Positions 57,201 to 64,000 of a stretch of DNA of 64,000 bases are shown one piece after another. The stretch's first letter is position 1, and the number at the start of each line of letters is the position of its first letter. This DNA is from Chryseobacterium indologenes. GTDB lineage: Bacteria > Bacteroidota > Bacteroidia > Flavobacteriales > Weeksellaceae. The position numbers and the translations under genes are program-made. The notes under the pieces are model-generated. The model was not told the DNA's origin. It saw only the letters and a program-made list of their open reading frames with translations, and searched no databases. The DNA is taken from NCBI RefSeq assembly GCF_002025665.1, contig NZ_CP018786.1:2914001-2978000 (forward strand), in the 5' to 3' direction.

Positions 57201-57724
57201 ATAATACGATCATTAATACAAGTAGCAATGGACCTGATACCACTTATGAATGGACGCTGAAAGAAGGAAATACGTATCAAAATATTCTTACCAGTACCAA
57301 CAAAGATTTTGTATTCACATTACCTAATCTTCCCGCATACTATTATCAGGTTACTTTGAAAGCAACCAACTCATCAGGAACCAACTCAAAAACCAGCGCA
57401 TGGATGTATAAGAATCAATGTACAACAAAAACAAGTCTTAACAATAAAGTAATTTATGCTTCAGAAAGAGATAAAGCAGAACTTCCAATAGACAATGATC
57501 TTGTTTATCCAAATCCAACAAGTTCAAGCTTTAACTTCAGCGATAATGCCTTAAAAAGTTATACCGAGTATAGTATTTACGATATGGCAGGAAGAGAAAT
57601 GAATAAGGGTTCAATACAGGATGCAGCAGTAGATATTTCTAAATATCCTAACGGAAATTATACTATTGTATTGATCAACACCTCAACTAAAGAAAGAATC
57701 ACCAGCAAAATTATTAAAAAGTAG
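54287..57724 (+). CDS. Secreted PQQ-type sugar-dehydrogenase-like/PKD protein with T9SS tail, copy 1
   Basis: A 1145-residue protein. Signal peptide 1-19. Residues about 24-465 match the glucose/sorbosone dehydrogenase beta-propeller (GVVFDSSGNAYVWEKAGKV, then DDHGLLGFTLDPQF, SGKILRIDKETGNGIPGNPY and GLRNPYRVT). A PKD domain follows (YLWNFGDGTTSTE, about 505), then two further beta modules and three related modules of about 90 residues (VANFTDPFEVCTDKSVKVIN type). The end is a T9SS type A sorting domain (YPNPTSSSFNFS through IIKK). It probably oxidises or binds sugars at the cell surface. The copy at 58294 has two rather than three of the last modules, accounting for most of the length difference. 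Confidence 0.88.
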   Translation: MKKMMFLSLFLCGLCDVYSQNFELQTYKAGFDLPVGVVFDSSGNAYVWEKAGKVKQIAPNGGNVTTIIDISSEVMNPSGDDHGLLGFTLDPQFATNGYVYLWYTVEPRTLFSGINADDQFSATIGRCTRYTYVNGVLDPGTRKILVGDHTQYGFRDGPPILATAHGVGSAFFGADGSLMLSIGDSSLGDQAGAQGVARGILPQAEQSLIQMRVQSKSSLSGKILRIDKETGNGIPGNPYYDSTQPRSAQSRLAVMGLRNPYRVTAITQNIVGNGPGQFLVSDTGENAWEEAALYSMGDNGGWPHYEGFDHARINEQFTTFPKDPSYTFKYPLYAWAHPDNGNPNKLWGTDSKINKDGNPVLWYNLSSDSYNHKGTSSTANTFYPKEISIDRYGGSLTNTILVGDYTGSDLMAIKFEENNSAANFSRPAKVYKALSAGGIVHLYTNPYDGYIYTVNYAGNGNSISRLAITGNYAPTAIIKSDKNSINQTGNTVQFYGDLSYDKETQNLQYLWNFGDGTTSTEINPVHTFSIPNSAPDKRVVTLTVTDAGGATNIATKEIYLNNNAPVIQDVVIRRTSDNTIVQTLPNTHPSSTNVNINVAATDDLTSAGNLTYTIQVNRHHDDHIHYGSVINGSTTNTTFVPEGGCGEGATYWFEVLVKVKDAQGAENEFSKQIFQTCNGLQSQTITVSNPLTKISRNANPYLLNATASSGLPISFRRVSGPINVDNSGKITFTGGAGAARIILLQAGNTTYGNATPVYIDFEVNNDAMPVANFTDPFEVCTDKSVKVINNSTGGSSASYTWRLYDGNNHVVLTSSNKDFDFTIPNSPSALFRVELTAANSLGTNTKSGAWIAKKVCSATTSLLASFITPNTLCTNSNNTIVNTSNGGSDTTYEWTLKEGNTYQNILTSTSKDFVFTLPNHPAYYYEITLKAANASGTNTKTSAWIYKEQCSAIASSPLADFTAPNTLCTNSNNTIINTSSNGPDTTYEWTLKEGNTYQNILTSTNKDFVFTLPNLPAYYYQVTLKATNSSGTNSKTSAWMYKNQCTTKTSLNNKVIYASERDKAELPIDNDLVYPNPTSSSFNFSDNALKSYTEYSIYDMAGREMNKGSIQDAAVDISKYPNGNYTIVLINTSTKERITSKIIKK

Positions 57725-57739
57725 AATTCAATTACCATG

Positions 57740-57763
57740 GTGCGCCTAAACGGCGCACTTTTT
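57740..57763 (+). terminator. Terminator after copy 1
   Basis: Arms GTGCGCC / GGCGCAC around TAAAC with five T. The matching hairpin after copy 2 has an interrupted T run. Confidence 0.85.
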
Positions 57764-57768
57764 ATATT

Positions 57769-58055
57769 ATGAAAAATGCTGAAACCTACTTAAAAGGCAA
57801 TACCGAACTTAAATCTATTCTTAATTTCCTGAGACAGGATAAAAAATATGTCTAGCAATGTTGGTTCTTTCCTTTTCACAAACAGAGGTTTCGGAAACAA
57901 AATATAATGTAAAAGAAAATCTTTTATAGACAAAAGCATACCATCAGGGGAAAAAAACTCTTCCAAAGTCCTGTCCTCATTAATAATTCTTTGGAAATGA
58001 ATGAAAATTTGGACAACAATAATCATAAAAATTCCCAATCATTTACCAATATATA
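57769..58055 (+). pseudogene. Relic of an MbnP/MbnH-like gene pair
   Basis: Short blocks of this stretch match the genes after copy 2, in order. TATATTATGAAAAATGCTG matches the MbnP start at 61492; CTTAATTTCCTGAGACAGGA matches the MbnP end near 62070; GTTTCGGAAACAAAATATAA matches the start of the MbnH gene near 62250; AATTCTTTGGAAATGAATGA and GACAACAATAATC match it near 62543-62580. Most of both genes has been deleted. The whole cassette (dehydrogenase, MbnP, MbnH) was therefore once duplicated, and one copy lost the last two genes. Confidence 0.75.
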
Positions 58056-58113
58056 GATAAGGAAAGCAAAATGATCTATTTCTTCACCGCATAAAAAATA
58101 ATACCCATAATTC

Positions 58114-58172
58114 CTGTAGTTTTTTAACGATATTTTCACATTTTATTTCTGTATTCAATCAAGTTATTCCTA
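58114..58172 (+). promoter_or_regulatory. Promoter of sugar-dehydrogenase/PKD protein 2 with island operator
   Basis: CTGTAGTTTTTTAACGATAT (58114-58133), 31 bases, then TATTCCTA (58165-58172; poor -7 box). Confidence 0.5.
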
Positions 58173-58293
58173 CATACATTATTTCTATTTAAAGTGATTT
58201 AAGAAGGATATTTGTATTACAAATATTCATGACCCGGGGAATTTCTTTCACATTCGTATACATCATGAATATTAAAATTATTATATAAAAATC

Positions 58294-61200
58294 ATGAAAA
58301 AAATTATGTTTTTATCACTCTTCCTAGCCGGATTATGTGATGTGTACAGTCAAAATTTTCAGCTCCAGCCCTACAAGTCAAATTTTGAACAGCCGGTGGG
58401 TGTTGTTTTTGACAGCAGTGGAAATGCTTATGTCTGGGAGAAAGGTGGTAAAGTAAAACAAATCGCTCCCAATGGAGGTAACGTTTCTACGGTTATTGAT
58501 ATTTCAGGTGAAGTTATGAGCCCGGATGGTGATGACCATGGATTATTAGGATTTGCTCTTGACCCTCAGTTTGCGGTTAATGGCTATATTTATTTATGGT
58601 ATACTGTAGAGCCGCGTACCTTATTCTCTGGAATAAATGCTGATGATCAGTTTTCGGCAACCATTGGAAGATGTACCCGATATACTTATAAAAATGGAGC
58701 TATTGATTATAATTCCCGAAAAGTATTGGTGGGAAATAATACCCAATATGGTCTTACAGATGGACCAGCAATTTTTGGAACAACCCATGGAGTGGGAACT
58801 GCATTCTTCGGAGCTGATGGTAACTTAATGCTTTCTGTTGGTGATGGCTCTCTGGGGGATCAGGTAGGACCACAAGGGGTTACACGAGGGATTCTTCCTC
58901 AGGCCGAGCAATCATTAATGCAGATGAGGGCTCAATCAAAGACTTCTCTTTCCGGTAAGATTTTAAGGATTAATAAAGATACAGGAGATGGAATACCTGG
59001 AAATCCGTATTATAATTCAGCCCAACCGAGAAGCGCACAATCCAGAATGGCAGTAATGGGGCTTAGAAACCCTTACAGAGTAACTCCTCTTACACAGAAT
59101 GTTCTTGGAGGGGGACCTGGACAATTTTTGGTAAGTGATACCGGAGAAAATGCCTGGGAAGAAGCTGCCCTATACTCTATGGGGGACAATGGAGGATGGC
59201 CGCACTATGAAGGGTTTGATAATGCAAGGATTAATGAGCAGTTTACCACTTTTACAAAAGATCCTTCTTACACTTTCAAAAATCCTTTATATGCATGGGC
59301 TCACCAAAATAATGCTAACAAAGGTTGGGGAACAGACAGTAAAATTAACCAAAATGGTAATGCTGTACTTTGGTATAATCTTTCTTCTGATTCATATAAT
59401 CATCAAGGTACCTCTTCTACCGGTAATACCTTTTATCCTAAAGATATTATTGTTGACAGGTACAATGGTGCACTGGCAAACACAGTTCTGGCCGCAGATT
59501 ATGTTGGAAATGAAGTGATGGGTATTAAGTTTAATGAAAACGGTACAAATGCCAATTTTTCAAGTCCAACAAGGGTATATAAGGCTTTTGAAGCAGGAGG
59601 TATTGTTCATTTATACACCAACCCATATGACGGATATATTTATGTTGTAAACTACAACGGAACCTACGGGAATTCTATTTCAAGATTAGAGATAACCGGT
59701 AATTATACTCCAACAGCAATCATTAAATCTGATAAAAACTCTATTAATCAAAGTGGAAATACAGTACAGTTTTATGGAGACCTTTCCTATGATAAAGAAA
59801 CTCAAAACTTACAGTATTTATGGAATTTTGGAGACGGAACCACTTCTACTGAGGTGAACCCTGTTCGTACCTTTACAATTCCAAACTCAAATGCAGATAA
59901 AAGAGTGGTAACACTTACTGTTACTGATGCAGGAGGAGCTACCAATATTGCTACAAAAGAAATTTATCTTAATAATAATGCTCCTGTTATTCAGGATGTA
60001 GTGGTGAAGAGATCCTCTGATAACTCAGTTGTTCAGGCCTTACCTAATACTTACCCAAGCTCTACTAATGTTAATATTAGTGTTGCAGCCACTGATGATC
60101 TGACAAGTGCGGGTAACTTAACCTATACCATGCAGGTGAACAGACACCATGATGATCATATCCACTATGGTTCAGTAATCAACGGTTCAACAACTAATAC
60201 TACATTTGTTCCGGAAGGAGGATGCGGGGAAGGAGCAACCTATTGGTTTGAGGTATTGGTAAAAGTAAAAGATGCACAAGGTGCTGAAACTGAATTCAGC
60301 AAACAGATTTTCCAGACATGTAATGGACTGCAAAGCCAGACCATTACTGTTTCAAATCCATTAACGAAAATCAGCAAGAATGCCAATCCATATCTATTGA
60401 ATGCTACCGCATCTTCAGGGCTGCCGATTTCATTCAGAAGGGTTTCCGGACCTATCAATGTGGATAATAGTGGTAAAATCACCTTTACAGGAGGAGCCGG
60501 AGCAGCAAGAATCATTCTGTTACAGGCCGGAAATACTACCTATGGTAATGCCAATCCTGTTTACGTAGACTTTGAAGTCAATAATGATGCTATGCCGGTT
60601 GCTAATTTTACAGATCCATTTGAAGTGTGCACAGACAAAAGTGTAAAAGTAATCAATAATAGTACGGGTGGCCCTTCTACATCTTATACATGGAAATTAT
60701 ATGATGGAAACAATCAGGTTGTTCTTACTAACCCAAGCAAAGATTTTGATTTCACTATTCCTAACAGTACTTCTGAATGGTTTAGAGTTGAGTTGACAGC
60801 TGCTAACTCGTTGGGAACAAATACAAAATCAGGTGCATGGATAGCTAAAAAAGCATGCAATGCCACAGTAACGCCTGTTGCCAACTTTGCTGAGCCAACA
60901 ACATTATGTACGAATAGAACTAATACGATTATCAATACAAGTGCTGGAGGATCTGCTACTACTTATCTGTGGACTGTTCAGGAAGGAAATCAATACCAGA
61001 ATATCCTAACCAGTACCAGCAAAGATTTTGTATTTACATTACCTAATTATGCTGCCAGCTTCTATAAAGTTTCGTTGAAAGCAACCAACTCATTGGGAAC
61101 TAATACAAAAACCAGTGCATGGATATCTAAGAGTCAGTGTACAACTACTGCAAGAATGGGTAACAATACCAAAGCAATTTCTGCTCCAAACGGAGATAAA

Positions 61201-61449
61201 CCAGAACTTCCAATAAACAAGGATCTTGTTTATCCAAACCCAACCAGTTCAAGCATTAACTTCAGCTATGATGCTGTAAAAAATTATACCGAGTATAGTA
61301 TTTACGATATGGCAGGAAGAGAAATGAAGAGAGGTTCAGTACAGGATGCGACAGTAGACATTGCTAAGTATCCGAACGGAACTTACACTATTGTATTTGT
61401 CAACTCTACAACTAAAGAAAGAGCTACTAAGAAAATTATTAAAAAGTAG
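58294..61449 (+). CDS. Secreted PQQ-type sugar-dehydrogenase-like/PKD protein with T9SS tail, copy 2
   Basis: A 1051-residue paralogue of the gene at 54287. It shares signal peptide, dehydrogenase propeller (GVVFDSSGNAYVWEKGGKV, SGKILRINKDTGDGIPGNPY, GENAWEEAALYSMGDNGGW), PKD domain, two beta modules, two (not three) of the terminal C-W modules and the type A sorting domain. The middle (about residues 680-790) is almost unchanged at DNA level. The gene is followed by a hairpin with a poor T run and then by the MbnP/MbnH genes, so read-through is plausible. Confidence 0.88.
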   Translation: MKKIMFLSLFLAGLCDVYSQNFQLQPYKSNFEQPVGVVFDSSGNAYVWEKGGKVKQIAPNGGNVSTVIDISGEVMSPDGDDHGLLGFALDPQFAVNGYIYLWYTVEPRTLFSGINADDQFSATIGRCTRYTYKNGAIDYNSRKVLVGNNTQYGLTDGPAIFGTTHGVGTAFFGADGNLMLSVGDGSLGDQVGPQGVTRGILPQAEQSLMQMRAQSKTSLSGKILRINKDTGDGIPGNPYYNSAQPRSAQSRMAVMGLRNPYRVTPLTQNVLGGGPGQFLVSDTGENAWEEAALYSMGDNGGWPHYEGFDNARINEQFTTFTKDPSYTFKNPLYAWAHQNNANKGWGTDSKINQNGNAVLWYNLSSDSYNHQGTSSTGNTFYPKDIIVDRYNGALANTVLAADYVGNEVMGIKFNENGTNANFSSPTRVYKAFEAGGIVHLYTNPYDGYIYVVNYNGTYGNSISRLEITGNYTPTAIIKSDKNSINQSGNTVQFYGDLSYDKETQNLQYLWNFGDGTTSTEVNPVRTFTIPNSNADKRVVTLTVTDAGGATNIATKEIYLNNNAPVIQDVVVKRSSDNSVVQALPNTYPSSTNVNISVAATDDLTSAGNLTYTMQVNRHHDDHIHYGSVINGSTTNTTFVPEGGCGEGATYWFEVLVKVKDAQGAETEFSKQIFQTCNGLQSQTITVSNPLTKISKNANPYLLNATASSGLPISFRRVSGPINVDNSGKITFTGGAGAARIILLQAGNTTYGNANPVYVDFEVNNDAMPVANFTDPFEVCTDKSVKVINNSTGGPSTSYTWKLYDGNNQVVLTNPSKDFDFTIPNSTSEWFRVELTAANSLGTNTKSGAWIAKKACNATVTPVANFAEPTTLCTNRTNTIINTSAGGSATTYLWTVQEGNQYQNILTSTSKDFVFTLPNYAASFYKVSLKATNSLGTNTKTSAWISKSQCTTTARMGNNTKAISAPNGDKPELPINKDLVYPNPTSSSINFSYDAVKNYTEYSIYDMAGREMKRGSVQDATVDIAKYPNGTYTIVFVNSTTKERATKKIIKK

Positions 61450-61463
61450 AATTCAATCACCAT

Positions 61464-61484
61464 GGTGCGCCGTTAAGGCGCACC
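61464..61484 (+). terminator. Leaky-looking hairpin between copy 2 and the MbnP gene
   Basis: Arms GGTGCGCC / GGCGCACC, followed by TCTTTA rather than a solid T run; the homologous hairpin at 57740 has five T. It may act as a partial terminator. Confidence 0.6.
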
Positions 61485-61494
61485 TCTTTATATT

Positions 61495-62166
61495 ATGAAA
61501 AAAATACTGTTTTTATTGACTATGTTACTTCTTAGCCACAAGGGATATTCAGCCACAAAGGATAGTCTGAACATTAAGTTCAATCCCCTTCTTAACGGTG
61601 AAAAAATCACACACACTCCCCAACACCACCCTAAAGATCAACTGCTCACAATCAAGTTATTCAAATTTTATGTTTCTAATTTCATGATCAATTATAAAGA
61701 TGGCTCATCTGAAATTATCGACAAGGTCTTCCTTTACAGTCTAACAAAAAAAGAATCGTGGATGATACAACTGCCTAAAAGCAGTGTTAAAGAAGTAGAA
61801 TCAGTCTTATTTACCATCGGACTGGACAGCCTTACCACCAAAAACAGCAATATGGAGAATGAGCTTGATCCTATCCATGGTATGTTTTGGTCCTGGCGTA
61901 CCGGATATATTAATTATAAAATTGAAGGATCTTACGGAAATAACAAGAACAACCAGCCCTTTGTTTTCCATATAGGAGGCAATTCCCAAGACTACAATAC
62001 AACATTTACCGTAAAAAAAATATATCAGGGAACAGATACCCTGACAGCAGATATTGAACTGAAACCAATTCTTGATTTCCTGAGTCAGAATAAAAAAAAG
62101 ACCATTATGTCTATCAATGATGATTCTCTTTCCTTTTCCCAATTCTTCAAAAAATGTTTCCAATAA
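61495..62166 (+). CDS. MbnP-like periplasmic copper-binding protein
   Basis: A 223-residue protein. Signal peptide 1-19. The sequence KFYVSNFMINYKDG, then ELDPIHGMFWSWRTGYINYK, and a C-terminal HIGGNSQDYNTTFTV, match MbnP-family proteins. In methanotrophs MbnP carries a Trp that its partner MbnH oxidises to kynurenine, and the pair binds copper; two Trp occur in FWSWRTGY here. It overlaps the next gene by 13 bases. No methanobactin genes are near, so the role is probably general periplasmic metal handling or redox chemistry. Confidence 0.8.
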   Translation: MKKILFLLTMLLLSHKGYSATKDSLNIKFNPLLNGEKITHTPQHHPKDQLLTIKLFKFYVSNFMINYKDGSSEIIDKVFLYSLTKKESWMIQLPKSSVKEVESVLFTIGLDSLTTKNSNMENELDPIHGMFWSWRTGYINYKIEGSYGNNKNNQPFVFHIGGNSQDYNTTFTVKKIYQGTDTLTADIELKPILDFLSQNKKKTIMSINDDSLSFSQFFKKCFQ

Positions 62167-63161
62167 AATTTTTAAGTCTTCTTGCCCTGCCTTTACTGAT
62201 GGTGGAAGATTTCAATACTACCCCATTGTATTTCAACGTTCCTATAGGTTTTCCGGAAACAAAGTATAATTTCAAAGAAAACCCCTTGTCTGCAGAGGCA
62301 TATAATCTGGGGAAAAAACTTTTTCACGACCCTATCTTTTCCAGAAACAATACTATTTCCTGTGCAAGCTGCCATACCCAGGAAATGTCATTCGCCCATG
62401 TTGATCACAATCTGAGCCATGGAATTGAGGACAAATTTGGTAAGAGAAACGCTCCAGCACTCATCAATCTAGCCTGGATGGATCAATTTATGTGGGATGG
62501 CAGAATCAATGATATCCATGTGCTTTCAGTCTCTCCTATTAATGATTCTTTGGAAATGGATGAAAATCTGGACAACATCAAAAAGAAATTAAAAGCCAAT
62601 GACTATTATCTGTCATTGTTCAGAGAAGCGTATGGTGATGAGCAGATTACCAATGCCAGAATACTTCGTTCTCTATCACAATATATGCTTATGCTGGTTT
62701 CAGCCAATTCAAAATACGATAGGGTACAGCGGGGATCAGAACAATTTACTGAAGATGAGCAAAAAGGGTATGAAATTTTTAAAGCAAATTGCTCTTCCTG
62801 CCATACAGAACCTTTGTTCACCACCAACCGATTTGAAAATAACGGACTTCCCATTGACAAAAATTTAAAGGATTATGGAGTATATCAGGTTACGCAAAAA
62901 AAAGAGGATCGATTTAAATTTAAAATTCCCACCCTTAGAAATATCTCTTATACTTATCCCTATATGCATGACGGAAGATATGAATCTCTGGAAGAAGTCA
63001 TTGAATTTTATACTAGCAAAAAGAACAAAAACCCTTCATTCCAAAACAAGGCGCTGAAGTCAATCAGTTTACAAAAAGAAGACATTTCAAAACTGATCCT
63101 GTTTTTAAATACCCTTAATGACAAAGAATTTACACGAAATGAATTTTTTGGCAGCCGATAA
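62154..63161 (+). CDS. MbnH-like dihaem cytochrome c peroxidase-family enzyme
   Basis: A 335-residue protein. A hydrophobic start (MFPIKFLSLLALPLLM) acts as export signal. Two haem c sites are visible: SCASCH (first, after GKKLFHDPIFSRNNTI) and NCSSCH (second, after GYEIFKA). The MauG/CcpA-type layout FGKRNAPALINLAWMDQFMW and MHDGRYESLEEVIEFY is present. MbnH uses hydrogen peroxide and a bis-Fe(IV)-like state to modify its partner MbnP. The stop/start overlap with the MbnP gene supports this pairing. Some MauG-like enzymes need an upstream hydrogen peroxide source. Confidence 0.87.
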   Translation: MFPIKFLSLLALPLLMVEDFNTTPLYFNVPIGFPETKYNFKENPLSAEAYNLGKKLFHDPIFSRNNTISCASCHTQEMSFAHVDHNLSHGIEDKFGKRNAPALINLAWMDQFMWDGRINDIHVLSVSPINDSLEMDENLDNIKKKLKANDYYLSLFREAYGDEQITNARILRSLSQYMLMLVSANSKYDRVQRGSEQFTEDEQKGYEIFKANCSSCHTEPLFTTNRFENNGLPIDKNLKDYGVYQVTQKKEDRFKFKIPTLRNISYTYPYMHDGRYESLEEVIEFYTSKKNKNPSFQNKALKSISLQKEDISKLILFLNTLNDKEFTRNEFFGSR

Positions 63162-63200
63162 ATACATCTACAATTATATACAATTCAAAAACACTCTGGA

Positions 63201-64000
63201 ATGACTGATAATACTATAAAAAATAATTCCTGCGAAATATTATATTCATTGATCCAAACAAGGCTTTCAGAAGCCCAGATGGATTGGATGAAAACTGTTA
63301 TATTATTTGAAAATGAAAACCTTTTCTTTCAGAACTTCGGGCTGATTTTCCGTATGATTCCCTCTGATGCACCACAATGGAGTAGATCTGAAAAAATCAA
63401 CCTTGAACAACTTTACCCAGGTCTAACCTCTGGTCAATGGAATCTCCAGCAATTCTGCCGATGCCTGCTTATGGCCCATATTCCGGAAGATCAAAACGTA
63501 ACTATCGTAAAAAAACTAACACAGTCAGCAGATATCAACGAGCTTATCTGTATTTATAAAGGAATATTCTTCCTGGAAAATGCATTTGAGTTTGTTCCAC
63601 TCGTTGAAGAAGGCATCAGAACCAATATCACTTCTATTTTTGATGCCATAGCGCTTTTAAATCCTTTTGCTGCCAAATATCTCTCTCTGAATTCCTGGAA
63701 TCAGCTGGTTCTTAAAACATTGTTCATGGGACGGCCACTCTATCAGATTACCAATCTGGATCTGCGTAAAAATGAGATGCTAGCTTTTATTGCCACAGAT
63801 TTTGTTCACGAAAGATGGTCTGCAGGAAGAACAGTATCGCCGGAGATCTGGCGATTGATGGACGGATTCGTTAATAAAGAGATTACCTCAGATCTGTTGA
63901 AGGTTATTGAATCTGGCGACCCTCTGTCCAAGCATGCAGCCATCATCGTACTCAGAGAAAATGCTTCCAACACATGCAATAACATATTAAGACCCATAAA
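63201..64000 (+). CDS. EboA-like protein, N-terminal part (cut by window edge)
   Basis: An open frame from ATG 63201 to the window end (about 266 residues), 39 bases after the MbnH gene. The protein is soluble and helical. The segment ATDFVHERWSAGRTVSPEIW resembles EboA proteins, which start the ebo gene cluster found in cyanobacteria and Bacteroidota. The later ebo genes (TatD-like EboB, UbiA-like EboC and others) would lie beyond the edge, so the name rests on one motif region. No operator copy is seen before it. Confidence 0.55.
   Translation, partial: MTDNTIKNNSCEILYSLIQTRLSEAQMDWMKTVILFENENLFFQNFGLIFRMIPSDAPQWSRSEKINLEQLYPGLTSGQWNLQQFCRCLLMAHIPEDQNVTIVKKLTQSADINELICIYKGIFFLENAFEFVPLVEEGIRTNITSIFDAIALLNPFAAKYLSLNSWNQLVLKTLFMGRPLYQITNLDLRKNEMLAFIATDFVHERWSAGRTVSPEIWRLMDGFVNKEITSDLLKVIESGDPLSKHAAIIVLRENASNTCNNILRPI

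Noticed and set aside
61495..63161. Methanobactin biosynthesis cluster
   Set aside because: Only MbnP/MbnH-like genes are present; MbnB, MbnC, a transporter and a precursor peptide are absent, and MbnP/MbnH pairs without methanobactin are known.

Overview
The window is chromosomal DNA of a flavobacterium, most likely Chryseobacterium or a close relative in the Weeksellaceae. The evidence is AT-rich DNA, promoter boxes of the Bacteroidota type (TAnnTTTG), secreted proteins with type IX secretion (T9SS) type A and type B C-terminal sorting domains, signal-peptide proteins opening with VGINTxTP repeats, beta-propeller (two-component-regulator) histidine kinases, and paired small HTH proteins common in this genus. 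I see no rRNA, tRNA, CRISPR array, insertion sequence or prophage.

Layout. 0-6.5 kb: a cluster of short-chain dehydrogenases (SDRs) with AraC, HxlR and TetR regulators. One SDR (3445-4295) is frameshifted. The TetR gene and the SDR behind it each carry a near-identical palindromic operator. 6.8-8.6 kb: a secreted epoxide-hydrolase-like enzyme and an Ohr peroxidase. 8.7-15.3 kb: membrane and outer-membrane proteins, a large lone SF1 helicase, and a small secreted protein. 15.3-18 kb: a decayed F5/8C (discoidin) fragment and katG. 18-30 kb: secreted VGINT proteins, an HTH pair, a propeller sensor kinase with its LuxR-type response regulator, and a periplasmic catalase with its ankyrin partner. 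30.7-34.4 kb: a second, paralogous kinase/regulator pair. 34.4-40.5 kb: an OmpR-type two-component system followed by a porin, an MHS-family MFS transporter and a DctA-type symporter, probably a dicarboxylate uptake operon. 40.7-61.4 kb: an island of secreted proteins (TlpA-like thioredoxin, M43 metalloprotease, choice-of-anchor-L adhesin with 690-bp repeats, metzincin lipoproteins, two PQQ-type sugar-dehydrogenase/PKD proteins). 61.5-63.2 kb: an MbnP/MbnH-like pair. 63.2 kb onward: an EboA-like gene cut by the window edge.

Main observation. A palindrome close to TGTAGTTTAATAACTACA recurs upstream of both sensor kinases and of most secreted-protein genes from about 27 to 58 kb. In 14 cases it lies 29-31 bases before a -7-like box. 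The two response regulators have identical DNA-recognition segments, so a simple reading is that both kinase pairs control themselves and this island through one shared operator. Several copies of this promoter drive no gene: they lead through short noncoding stretches to a hairpin terminator, or into recognisable relics of neighbouring genes. The island therefore looks like a set of promoter-gene-terminator cassettes that duplicates and decays, and some gene-less cassettes may make small RNAs. This is inferred from sequence alone.
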